Positions 36,010-48,126 are shown, counted from the stretch's first letter. The stretch is DNA of 53,645 nt from Neelides folsomi (GCA_034687125.1 JAQGBZ010000404.1:1-53645), one strand, 5' to 3'. The notes: generated by a model not told the origin, from the sequence alone. Numbers and translations: made by a program.

Positions 36010-39000
36010 ATGGATTACAATCGTTATTATCAATGGAATGTGTGGATGAATCAATTCTGGGCCTATTCCTTGTACTGTGCATCTAAGGCGGCTCTGCACC
36101 CACAGGTGATTTTTACCAATTTCATAATTAATCTCTCATTGCTGGCAGTTTCATATTGTTGAAAATTCTTGGGTGTAAGATTCCCAAATTATCCCTGAAT
36201 TTGGACCATGCTGAGAATTAATTGAGTAAATTAATTAATTAATTATTTTCACTTGGCATGTTCTTAACACCTTTACTCATCATTTACTTGGAGTGGAAAT
36301 GTGGAAGGGGGTGATGGGAATTAATAATATTTACAATTTTTTAAATGCAGTTTTTGGCTTCAGTTATCATTATCATGGTCAAATTGTCATTGGAGTGTTA
36401 AGTTGAGCAAGTGCTAAGATATTCAATAGTTGGGAGAAACCTTATCCAGTTAATTAGTTTGTTTGATTGTGAATTAAGTCCTTAACTTGTCATTCCATTT
36501 TGTCGAAATATGTTTAGATAATATTATACTGTCTGATATTATACACATAAGTTCATGCATACCTTGGGTAATGATGTTTGTACAAGTGATGACATTATTG
36601 ATGTTCGGTATTTCCTTTATGTGGATTTTTTGAACTATGATTTAATCATAATTGTATGTTCGAGATTGAATTTCTATTCACGATTCGTCGCTGTGTATTT
36701 GGATCGGGGACTCGGTTTGGGGCGACGAGGGAACTTTCCTTCCATATGCATTTTAAAGGGGAAAGTGATAGAATGGGAAGAGATTTGGAATTGAGATAGA
36801 GATCATCCCAATTTTCATCACGCGCCTTTGTTTTCACCTTCCTTTTTCCCTCTCATTTCTTTATTTTTGATTACCTTTTTTATTCACTGGATTGGTTCAT
36901 TGGTTGTTTTGGATTGAAATTGAGCCCCGCGTCTCGTGAGACAAAGATTGAATATTCGGAGTTGGTCGCCCGGTTGAGAGGCAAATCATGTATTAGATTT
37001 ATTCATCATTCTCAATGGAATCAAAAGTTATTCACATTCTGCATACCACCTTTGGGCATTTCTTTGTTTTAGTCATTAGTTGGGCCAAGTAGGGGAAAAG
37101 ATAATTTGTACTTTAGATCATTTTTTATTCTTTTATATTGTAATACTTTATTTGGTTTTTTAATAAATTATATGGTGAAATGTTAATGTTTTGCTGTATT
37201 TGAGTAGTTAAAGGGGATTGGTGGGTAAGGATGTTAAAAGTGGTGTTAAATTATAATGTCAATTAATAAATTACTTTCGAACTTTTGGTGGAAGTGGTTA
37301 GGAAATGAACTATAGTGGGATTAAGGACATATTTTGGAAATTGGAATTTCTATGATTGAATGAAGACCTCTTTATGGAAGTGCACGGTGTGAATAAAATT
37401 TCTTTGTTATTTGTGATGGGGATGTTTGGAGGGCAGGCCGAAGGAGGAAAATGGGACGAAATGAATTTACCAACATTAAAAGGACCAATAATTTAACATG
37501 GAAATAATATTACCAGTTTACCATTAGGCGTTCCGGAAAATCAAAAAATCTAACTGACGGCGAGAAGATGGAAGAAGACTCCCTTCAACTTGTTTGTATA
37601 ATGTGTACCAGACCCAAGAACTTGCTGTGGGGAAGTAGAGAGAGTGAGATCAATTAACAAAACCAAAATGTGTAGTTACTGAGTTCACAAATTGTACAAT
37701 TTTTTGAAAACAAAATTTAATGTAATTATTGTGAAAGGACTTTTGATACCGAAAGAACAATTTATTATCCGTAAAAGAAAATATTTTTATCTTTTTAACC
37801 ATTTAGATAACCAAAGCACTATTTATGAACTCGAACTCAATGAAGATTCATTCAAAGGAATTTAAATCCTTATTTACAAATTATTCTAGGTGACCTGGGG
37901 ATGATTTGTAGCAAGCAGAAAATGAAGTTCTTGATGTACTAATGATTGTTTAAAATTGTTATTTTAATATCAATCTAATGTTAATTAATTTAATAGTCTA
38001 ATTTTAAATTGTAATTTTAAATTAGTTAATAACCATAATTAAGAAACTTGTTTCATTTTTCATTTCAATTTGTTAATGATGTTAATGTATGAGATAAGTT
38101 AGACGAAAAATTTAATAGTTTAAAATAGGAAAGGCCCAAAAATAGGGAAATTTTATAATTGTTAAAATTTTAAAATTGCAATGCATGAAACAGCATCCCA
38201 AACGCCCTTTTTGATTTTTAAGCACGAGATTGTCATTTTTTTAAAATAATTGAATTTTTTTATTGTTTGTTTTTTTCATTTTATGTTAGTATTAGAAAAA
38301 TTAAAATCCTAGTTATAGTCTGATTCGATCAAAGAATTTAAAATAAATATGATTCCATCATGCTTTCCAGTCTACCATGGTTCGCAAGACTGGAGGCTCT
38401 CGAACCTCCAAACGGGTGCATTCCAGAGGAGGATCTTCGACCGGGGCTCTTCCAGCCCTTCCAAATATCACTCCAGCGGTGACGGCAGGACCTTCGGGAG
38501 GATCCAATAACTCAAATTTTGGTAATATATTTATAATTTAGATAATGAATATTTTTAAAACGAAATTATATCTGTATTTGGTTTGGATGATATTTTTCAT
38601 TTATTGAAAAATATATTTACAAGGATTTATTAATAAGATAAATATTTTTTGAGAAGTAGATTTTGGCCATTTCATTCAATTCCTTTGATTGTAATAAATA
38701 TTTAACTTCAGTGTTTATTTAATTTGATTTATTTAACTTAAATTTTTATTTTACTTTATTTGGTTTTTAGGGATCGATTCGTGCCCACAATGTCATACTC
38801 TGTTCAACAATACGAGTGCTCGGTCGGTTCAGGAGAGTTGCGGCCACGTGAAGTGTAGGAGCTGCTTTATCAGCAACGAGGACGGTTGCCCTCAATGCAA
38901 GAATGAAGAGCGAAGAGCTTGTAAGTTCACATAATGAAATGATACATATATGTAGTTAAGTAAAAATAGTTAACATACATTATTAAGTAGTTTCTTAATG

Positions 39001-42000
39001 TTAGGTACAATAATATTTTGTTATATGGAAATAGTCAACTAATAAATATTGGGGCAGATTGATAAAAAGGAATAATAATTAATTATTTGTGTTTTTCTCT
39101 TTAGGTGGGAGCAGGGGACAGACGTCGTTTGACCGACGTGGTCCAGGTGGCAAGTCGCGCCTCGACGACTATGACATTCCTCCTGTTCTTGCCCTCGAGG
39201 AACCGAGACTTTCACAACGGGGGGCCCCGAAGAGTCCGCCAGGGTCGAGCACCGCTCCCTGCCTCGTCCCCTCCATTCTCTCCAGGGACACCTTCAAGAC
39301 GGTGGACTTTGAGGGTCTTGACCTCATGAGTCCCACCCTTGACCCTATCTACTCATCTCAGACCTCGGTGGCTCAATTCAAAGTAGACTACTTACCTGAC
39401 GACGACTACAACCTCGAAGATGGCCTCTCATCCAACTACTCCATCATGTCCCTGGTGGAGGAAGAGTCGGAGTTCAGCAAATCCTTACTGGGACTTCGGA
39501 AGACAGTCGAGCCCCACTCCGCCGCCCCTAAAGACCCGCTGGCCATCCATGACATCCCGCCGCGGCTCAATGGGGGAATCAACCACGCCCGGCCAACCGA
39601 AGGCCTCCTCACTCGTGCCCAGCTCAGGGAAATCGAAGATCCAGGGCTTGAAGAACTGAAGCCGAAGCCCGTAAAGGACCCAATCCTAATCCCGCCTACA
39701 AAAATCCTTCGTGGGGCGACAAAAGAACTCAAGCGTCCCACACGCAACCACCTTAACAACCACCGCCAGTCACCGCCTCCAAGCTCTAAGCGAAGACCTT
39801 CGACGTCCCCTTTGAGAGACGAAGAGCAGAATGGGAAAAATCCACCGGCTCAGGTCACGTCCAAAAGACCGAGCCGGTCGAAGAAAAGCGACCCGGAACC
39901 CAACCATGTAGGGAGGGAAGGACGGGAAAAGCGTCTATCGAGTCTCAGGTCTTCGGCTGGGTCTTCTTCAGGGCGCCCCGAGTCCTTACGTCCCATCACC
40001 GTCAATTCCCGAAAGCCTTCCATTTCTCCCAAACCCGCCGAAGTGAAGCTTGTGACAAAGCCAAAGGCAACGTATAGCCGTCAGACCCCTGAAATCCGGA
40101 AGGACCTTCGCATCGACTCAGTCAAGTCCCTCGCCCGTCCCAAACTCAACGGCAGCCCTCCCGAGAAGAAGACTTTGCAGGTGTCGCCCGAATCTCCGCC
40201 CTGCCTTTCTCTCGTTGAACCTCCTAAGGAGAATGAAAGGAACAAACCGAACGGGAAATTAGAGGAAGACTCCGACTCCGACAGTTTCCCCTCTCTCAAT
40301 GAGAACTCAGAGAGCTCGGCCGACGTGTCTTTCGAAGGAAACTTCAGGGAGCCTCACTCCTCTGTCAACCACGACTCGAAAAAGAAGAAAAGGTGCCCTG
40401 TGACAATTTATGCTCACATAACTATTCTTCAAGGCAAGTTATCTACAGGTTTTTAAATAATATATATATGTATAAGTTAATCGACCTTTGTAGATTTAAA
40501 TATTTTCAATTTTAATCAAGCTTCAAATTATTAATTGATTTATTTATATATAAATATCATTTAATTTTCTAGGTGATCCACAAATGTATCAATGCAATGT
40601 GTGCATGAAGAAATTCAAGACCAAGGCTCATATCAAATATCACGAGTTTTGTCAGAATGGAGAAAAGCCTTTTAAATGCGAGCAGTGTGGTCAAGGGTTC
40701 ATTGCTAAGTCTCATTATGAATATCATCTTCGTACTCATACTGGTATGATCTCAAAAATAATATCGATTTTAAATGTAACTAAAAATATTTTTTGCTTTA
40801 GGCGAGCGCCCTTACGTGTGCCCCAAGTGTGGGAAGGGATTTAACCAAAGAGGAAAAGTCACACGACACATGCGATCTCATACGGGCGAAAAGCCCTTCG
40901 TGTGTCAGGAGTGCGGCCGTGGGTTTGCCAATGCTCAAGCACTTCGATCACACTTCCTCATCCACACTGGAGAGCGCCCCTTCGCTTGTCAATACTGTAA
41001 CAAGCGATTCACGGGGATGACAAATCTGAAGAAACATGTGATTACTCATACTGGTACGACTATTCTTGAAAAATAAAATTTAATATTATATTTTAATTTA
41101 ATATTACTTAACTGGTTAGACTGGGATTAATTGTGACGGTTAATTTAAATTGCAGGAGAACGCCCTTTCATGTGCACTCATTGTGGTAAGAGCTTCGGTC
41201 TCAAGTGGACGCTCGATCTTCATCTGCGAACTCATTCGAGTGAGCGTCCCTACGCCTGTGACCAATGCTCAAGGGCATTCTCAAACAGTAAAGACCTCAG
41301 GAGGCATCTGGTCATTCACTCAGGTATATTGAAGAATCGCAACTGCTATGTATGAAGATTGTTAATTTATGAAATTCACTTATTTAGATATTCCATTTTT
41401 AATAAAAATTTTAATCTTTATTTATTAGAATAATTGAATGTATGATTTGAATGTAAGATCTGCAATTTTATAAAATACTCTATTAACTTAGAATAATTGA
41501 ATATGTATCAACAAATTGATATGCGATTTTATAAAATATTAACTTAATGTTAGAATAATTGAATATGTCTCAACAAATTGATCTGCGATTTTATAAAATA
41601 TAAATTTAGAATAATTGAATACGTTTCAAATTGATCTGCGATTTATAAAACATTAACTTATTGACTAATTAAGTTATTAAATCAAATAAATGGAAAAACC
41701 TGAGCATGTTCTAATTTTTGATACAGCTAGAAGAAATTATATATATTCATTCTTGGCACATTAGCAAAAGTATCAGTGTGCTGATAAACAGTGAGAAATT
41801 TTAAGAAGATTAATTAGAAATTTCTCAATATATCCAAAAATGAGTAAACATGGGAGAAATTGGAATAGAGGAATTATTGAGATGAAAGGCAAAATTATGC
41901 AAGAAAATTCTTTTTATTCCTTCTAATTTATTAAAGAAGTGAAATGAAGATTCCAATTGATTCATCTATATTAGAAACTGGTTAGAGTGTGAATACAACG

Positions 42001-45000
42001 ATCGATAAGTGAAGAATGAATACCTAGTGAAGAGAATTGAATTGTCAATACTTGAGCAATTGAGATTTAATACATAGATATATAAGTATGTATTGGGCCT
42101 ATAATAGTTTATATCTATATACATATATATGTATATATATTATATGAGGTAAGTATAATATAGTGTTATATATATGAAATGAACCCGAAACACGTTTTTG
42201 TTCTACAGTTTTAGTCCACCTAACGGGAGAAACCATTGTTGGCTTCCTCCAATAGGTGGACCAATGGAAAAATGAGGGACGAGGGAATAGTGACTTTTGC
42301 TTAAATTCAAAAAGGGTTTCTCACCCAAACTCCCTCTACGGTCTTTTACAATTCTCCGGTTTTCTACACGACGATTCTATAAATAGATCCGATTTTACCT
42401 TTATTTTTTTAAAACCCAGGTAAAATTATATTATAATAAGTTCATTGAGAGATATACACCCTGAGTGCACAATAGAATAGAAAAGGGAAAGGGAACCCAA
42501 ACCAAAATTTTCTATTCCTCAGGGAGTAGAAGAGGATAATTGGACTTTTGACAAAGTTGATTAAGAGAAGATTAGACAAAAAAGGATGATATGGGTTTTG
42601 GAGAAAGAGAAGTCGGGTGGACGATGGATGACGGGTTTCAGAGTGTGAGGATTCAAGGCTCATTGAGAAAAGGCGAATGAGCTCGAATTGCAATGCGCCA
42701 ATTCTTGATTTGAAATTTGCTAAAATGATGTATGGGGTTTTTTGCATGTCGTATGGTTGCGAAAATTAAGGCAATTCACTTGCCAGGGGACGCCAGTTGA
42801 GTTGAGAAGCGCGGGTGTGCTCATCTCATTCCTCATTTGTTTCTAGGAGAGAGACCTTTTAAGTGCTGGCTTTGCGGGACGGCCTTTAGAAGGAAGGACA
42901 ACCTGGACCGACATATAAAAAACACACACAACCAGACTAAGGAAATGGCCAAGCATTTGGCCAACGAGGCAGCCGCTGAATATCTTGCGGTTACTAAAAA
43001 CCGTCCGAATCCTCTAATTAAACCTCCACTCAGGTACTTTAAACTGAATCATGAAAATTTTCCAATTATATTATATTTAATATTAATTTATTTTAATTTA
43101 TCTAAATTCTATCAAGTTATATTCAATGGCTTATCGTTATTGGGCATCATTTTAGCTCATGTGACAATGAAAAGGAATTGGTTTAAATAATGATTTTGTT
43201 CACAGCGAGGACGAGGATCCGTTGCTCATCAAAAGTGAGAAAAAAACAAAAGCCATAGAAGAACTCTCACCCAACTCGCTGGACGAGAAGATGGAAAAAG
43301 TTGAAGAAGAGGATGAAGATGAGGAGGACGAGGACGAGGAAGTTGAGTCAGAGGATGGCGGTGATGAAATGCCGCGTCTGACTTATCTCACAACTCCAAC
43401 AACTCCACAAGCCAACGTGGCCAAGGTTGAGAACAAGAAAGAAGACCAACTTGTTGAAGAAATTCCTCATCTCACTTATTTGAACACAATAACTGAAGGT
43501 GAAAAGGAAACGTTCCATATTTCTTGGCCGTCCAGTAAATCTGACTCTGGTTACTTCACCACACAGGAGGCCAAAGTGGAAAAGGTGGAAGATGATGATT
43601 TGGGACCAAAAAATGAAAAGATTCCTCGTCTCGCTTATCTTGATCCACATTCCAATGATGTGAGTGGAATCGCTTTGTGGACATCCAAGGCAAATGAACC
43701 TGAGAATGAAATGAACGACCAGAACGGGGACGGGAATGATCAAAATAACAAAGGACAAGATCAGAACGGGGACGGGAATGGAAAGGATCCCAATAGCGTT
43801 GAACTAAATCAGAAGGGTGAAGGAAAGGATCAGAATGGCGAAGAGAAAGATCAGAGTGATGAAGGGAATGATCAAAATGGCGAAGCGAAAGACCTGGGGA
43901 ACTTTGAGACTTTCCAAACGCAAGATGGGAAGAAAGAAACGGAGGCCGCTGACAATGCGAAAGATTCTACCCTTGAGGAAGGTGTTGAGATCATTCCTCG
44001 TCTCACCTATCTCGACACGACGCCCAAAGAAGATGAATTTCCGAAACCCCCTGTTGGCCTATGGAGTCCAGGGATGATCGTTAAATCCCCTTCTGGAGAC
44101 TCTGAAAAGGATGGGGCTGGAAGTGGAGGGGAACTTCCTATGAGTCCTGCAGCTCACAATCAATCTCCCCAAGTGGGAGGACCTGAAGAACAGAGTTTGC
44201 CAATTGAGAGCTTCATTCTGAAGGAAGAAGATGAAGATGAAAGGAGGAACGAAATTATTGAAAAAACAGATGAAGATGAAAGGAGGAACGAAATTATTGA
44301 AAAAACAGATGAAGATGAAAGGAGGAACGAAATTATTGAAAAAACAGAAGAAGATGAAGATGAAAGTAGGAATGAGAAGATAGAAAAGACAGAAGAAGAA
44401 ATCTCAGCACCAACCGATGAAGAGAAAGTCCAAGAATCAGCTCAAATCAAGGTTCAGGAGTCTGTTGAAATGAAGAGCCAAGAGAAGATCCAAGATCCAG
44501 AAGAAGATCCACTTAAAATCAAAGAGACGCTTCAAATTGAGATCCAAGAATCGCTTCAAACTAAGAGTCAAGAGGAATCGCTTCAAACTAAGAGTCAAGA
44601 GGAATCGCTTCAAACTAAGAGTCAAGAGGAATCTCTTCAAACTAAGAGTCAAGAGCCGTCTCCAGTTAAGAAGGAGACGCATCAAGTTGATACCGAAGAG
44701 ACGCCAGTGGCGATGGGAGTTTGTGTTCAGGAGGAAGAAAAGTCGGAAGGATCAGAGGAACCTCCATGTCCTGCTCAAGAGATTCAACAAATTTCCTCAG
44801 GCCCAGTTGTTCAACATTCAGTTGTGAATGAAAAGAGTTCCAATTATTTTATTCAAAATGAATTAGATGAGACCATGGAACCAAAAGAGAAAGATGTTGA
44901 GAATCTCGTAGTTGACGATAAACGTCCTAGCGTTGAGGACGTCTCAGAAGACGAGAAAATGGAAGAAGACGAGAAGATGGAGACTGACGAAGCAACGTCT

Positions 45001-47040
45001 GCTGAGGACAAACAGATTATTAATGAAGCGTACAAATGGGATTGTAAGAAATATCCAATGGATACTTCGCCATATTTAGAAGCTTTGTCACCTGAGGACA
45101 TTTCGGACGAGGACGTCATGGATGTGGAGCTGCCGAAACTTGACCTTCTTGATTATGAAGAGCCTTTGGATTTAATGCAGAGAAGTCCACCGGCCCAAGC
45201 TCAACAAGAGGCTGAGATTGTTGAGCCAAAAGTTTGTAAAGTTAAATCCCCTGCTGTGGAAGTAGTCAAAGAGGCGGACAAAGTTATTGCTGAGGAAATT
45301 AATGAAGAACCTCGCGAGGTAAACTATAATTAACTTTCATATTTAATAATGTTGAATTTTTTTTAAATTTTTTCGATATTTAATTGATCATTTATTTAAT
45401 TTGTAGGAGAAAGAGGAAGTCGTCTGGAAAGAAATGATTGACATGGGGACTTCAACAGAGTTCGACAACGATGAAGAGATTCCGTTCATGAACGGTGATG
45501 CTGACATGGAGGTTGGAAAGGAAGAGAAAATCATTTACGCCACTGCACCACTCAATCTGGTCACCAATGGCGGAAATCTTGGAACTTCCCCCGCCACCCC
45601 AATTGAACCGACTGTTGGAGTTGTCAGGAGGGTGGTGACCTTCAAGTACAATGAAGAGCCCGTGACAATTTATGAAAGTTCCTCAATGGGACATGGAGAA
45701 AATCCTGCTGTAGCGGAGAGTCAGGTTGGGTCAGAGGACCCTCATGCATTAACATATTTTCCAACATCACTTTCTTCTTTTTGTCACGATCCTTCAAGGA
45801 TCAAATTTGTCTATGCGGATGCCAACTCCCCGTCTGAGGCCATTTTCAACGACAATGTAAAGGTTGTGTATGCAGCTGCAGCTGCTCGGGCTGAAGTTAA
45901 TCAAGGGGAGCGAAAATATCGACTTATTTACGCTGAGGCACTTGGTGTAGAAGGTGAAGGAAGCGGGCCTGTTCAGTTCGTCTACGCTTCTACGGCCAAG
46001 AATCAAGAATTACGTAATTGGCCGAATCAGTCTGTGGAGCTCAATCCGACTGTCTACACTCCGGCCCCAGAGGCCACCGAGGGAAGTGACACTGCCCAAG
46101 CCTTTGAACGCTTCTTTGGAACTCAGGGTGGGAGCGAAGGGGCAGGTGGGCAGGAGCCACTGCCAGTCCACATTACTTACGATCGTGGAACGGCTTATGC
46201 TCAGACGTACCTTTACCGACCGGAGGATCTCTCATTGGTGAAGGCCTCAAGAGAAATGGGGAACATGCACGAGCACAGAGTGATCAACCAATTTGAGCCG
46301 CAGCTGATGGGGCAGAAGTATGATGAAGGGATGTACTATAGACCATCGACCTCGGCGGCCGCTGATGCCCTCGCCATGCCACCACCACCAATCCCGCCGA
46401 AACAGATTGAAGGACAAAATTCTCAACAGGAGGAAACTGATGGTCTTCACTGCCTGGCAAGAATTGCCTCTCAGCGGGCTTATTCAAACGTTAGCTTCAA
46501 ACATTTCATTTGCTCTTTTATTTAATGCTGTTATAATTTCGTTTTTTATTTGTAGAATCTATATATTATATACTTATATTAGATATTAATTATACTAATT
46601 CACTTATTATTAAATATACTAATTCAATTATTATTAAATATGACTATTGTACTTATTGTTATTTTATTATTCACTAGTTGATCATAGTTGGATTTCAACC
46701 AATTTATTTGATTTGCGATTATGATTTTATATTTAGATTTAATTTGGATTTTTATTAAATATTATGTTTAAATAATTTGTGAATTAATTTGGGGTTGTTG
46801 TTTCAGAGCTATGAAAATGAGAACAAGTCGGCGGAACGAGTGGCTGAGGCAATTGCTTATGTTGGTAAACAGCGAATGATGGCAGTTCAGGAGGAATATC
46901 GTCGGAAGAAGGCGGAAGAAGCAGCGCGAGAAATGCCGGAGAAACGGGAGAGTCAACAATACACCCAATTTTACAGCGTTTATCATCGCGGACCCCGAAA
47001 GTTTTATCTTTCAAACTCCCTCAAGACGAAGAATGACTGA
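36010..47040 (+). CDS. RING-like and C2H2 zinc-finger nuclear protein, 1977 aa
   Basis: Probable DNA-binding regulator; no orthologue name recognised. Exons: 36010-36105, 38371-38521, 38771-38920, 39105-40433, 40573-40743, 40802-41053, 41156-41323, 42847-43033, 43206-45318, 45407-46489, 46807-47040; all phases match. Exon 1 encodes an aromatic-rich 32-residue N-terminus (MDYNRYYQWNVWMNQFWAYS...), with an in-frame TAA at 35989 upstream. Next come a C3HC4 RING-like module (about 87-125: CPQC ... CGHVKCRSC ... CPQC), a long Ser/Pro/Arg-rich disordered segment (133-575), one degenerate and seven good C2H2 fingers with TGE(R/K)P linkers (about 580-800), and an acidic tail (835-1977) with repeated short motifs. 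The zinc fingers are spread over four exons joined in phase 1. Two junctions are less certain: after exon 4 (a GC donor at 40434, or GT at 40449, same phase) and after exon 10 (AAC|GTTAGC). Translation could instead begin at the ATG at 38377 in exon 2. Confidence 0.85.
36106..38370 (+). other. Intron 1 of the zinc-finger gene
   Basis: 2.3-kb intron between the 32-codon first exon (CAG|GTGATT) and exon 2 (TTTCCAG at 38370). No further exon was recognised. The plus strand is T-rich. Confidence 0.65.
41324..42846 (+). other. Intron 7 of the zinc-finger gene
   Basis: 1.5-kb intron between the exons for fingers 7 and 8 (donor TCAG|GTATAT, acceptor TTTCTAG). It holds the tandem repeats at 41428-41660 and TA-rich runs near 42110-42170. 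A stretch of moderate GC at 42480-42800 has no frame matching the flanking fingers. Confidence 0.6.
41428..41660. repeat. Four degenerate 56-62-bp tandem repeats
   Basis: Units begin with AGAATAATTGAAT at 41428, 41490, 41552 and 41608. Most continue with a CAAATTGAT.TGCGATTTTATAAAA-type core. They lie within intron 7 of the zinc-finger gene. Confidence 0.75.
44230..44346 (+). repeat. Three 39-bp in-frame coding repeats (DEDERRNEIIEKT)
   Basis: Three nearly identical 39-base units in the acidic tail of the zinc-finger protein, followed by a diverged fourth unit (DEDESRNEKIEKT). Confidence 0.9.
44548..44655 (+). repeat. Four 27-bp in-frame coding repeats (ESLQTKSQE)
   Basis: Four 27-base units in the acidic tail of the zinc-finger protein, almost identical at base level. 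Older, diverged relatives of the unit lie just upstream (for example SVEMKSQEK). Confidence 0.9.
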
Positions 47041-47298
47041 GCAGCTCCAAGGCATTTTTAACTTGTGACGCGATAAATTTAATTTGTATTATATAGCTAC
47101 ATTTAATTTTGTTTCCTTTTAGTAGATTTTATGACCAATTGTTTAAATACGACTTCCTCTCTAATCAAAGATAATGTTAAAATTATGATATATATACATA
47201 TTTATGTACATATACACACATTTAAGCATATGGTTTGTGTATATTATGTGTATATGTAGATATATATATATATATATATATTTATATAGATAGCTATA

Positions 47299-47305
47299 AA
47301 ATAAA
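47299..47305 (+). terminator. Candidate polyadenylation signal of the zinc-finger gene
   Basis: First AATAAA after the stop codon, about 260 bases downstream. Further copies lie at about 47347 and 47532, so the site actually used is unknown. Confidence 0.3.
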
Positions 47306-47635
47306 TTTACCTTTTTTATCATCCAGCGCGTAATTGTACATTTACAAATAAAATATAATACAGCGATATTAAATATTCTTGGATATATGTACATCAATTT
47401 ATTAATATGAGAAACGTATAGATTATTTATTTAATGTTAAAAAGGATTTATATGAAAGATATAAGGACTGTGTATCGTTAGCAAAGTTCGGATAATAACA
47501 CGATATCATCGTCAATTTGATAATTCGATTGAATAAAGATTACCTGATTCAGAAGTTTTTTTTTTTATTAATTTTCACCTTGTATTTAATTCATAATGTC
47601 AAGGACAAATGCACCAACTAATAATATGCAAGAGT

Positions 47636-47813
47636 TACACATGAACTCGGATATAGTCAACTTCAAGGGAGGGGTGGATTTGATTGAGTATAGCCGAGTT
47701 TGACTATAAACGAGGACATTATATTGCCTATCTCCCTGCCGGGACAATTGAAAATAATGACTATAGCCGAGTTGTGACTATAACCAAGGTGACTATATCC
47801 GAGTTCATGTGTA
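47636..47813. mobile_element. 178-bp inverted-repeat element (MITE)
   Basis: The ends are a perfect 24-bp inverted repeat (outer part TACACATGAACTCGGATATA). The core motif GACTATA(G/T)CCGAGTT recurs inside at about 47690 and 47759, so the right half carries stacked copies. The outer bases are TA, as for Tc1/mariner targets. No coding capacity. Confidence 0.75.
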
Positions 47814-47866
47814 TACGACTTATTTTTAAGATTCATGATATAATATATGTAAATTTAATGTTTATG

Positions 47867-48126
47867 TACAACGTGTCTAAGAGTTAACGTCCTTTTTTAA
47901 ATCAACAATAAAAGATTTTATTTCTAGTTAAATCTTTTTACAAACAGCATTTATATTGTCTAAATACATCGTAGAACACACACAATAACTTTATTTTGGA
48001 ACTTGAGCTCCGTTGGCTTCAATACAACATTGCAAACGTCCCTGGACGGCTTCGCATGCCCTTCTGCACATATCAACCAAACTTATGATTGATTTAAAAA
48101 GGACGTTAACTCTTAGACACGTTGTA
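47867..48126. mobile_element. 260-bp Tc1/mariner-like deletion derivative
   Basis: Terminal inverted repeats of about 37 bp differ by one base in a T run (outer part TACAACGTGTCTAAGAGTTA) and the ends are TA. Between them lies a minus-strand fragment that reads like the end of a transposase. This suggests an element that lost its middle and is now non-autonomous. It begins only 53 bases after the previous element. Confidence 0.8.
47991..48077 (-). pseudogene. C-terminal relic of a Tc1/mariner-type transposase
   Basis: 28 codons ending in TAA, containing CRRACEAVQGRLQCCIEANG. The pattern of basic residues followed by CIEANG resembles the last residues of many Tc1/mariner/IS630-type transposases. 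The catalytic part is absent. Confidence 0.55.

Noticed and set aside
47161..47400. Minus-strand frame with Tyr/Ile runs
   Set aside because: Translation of TA and TATG simple repeats in the 3' flank of the zinc-finger gene.
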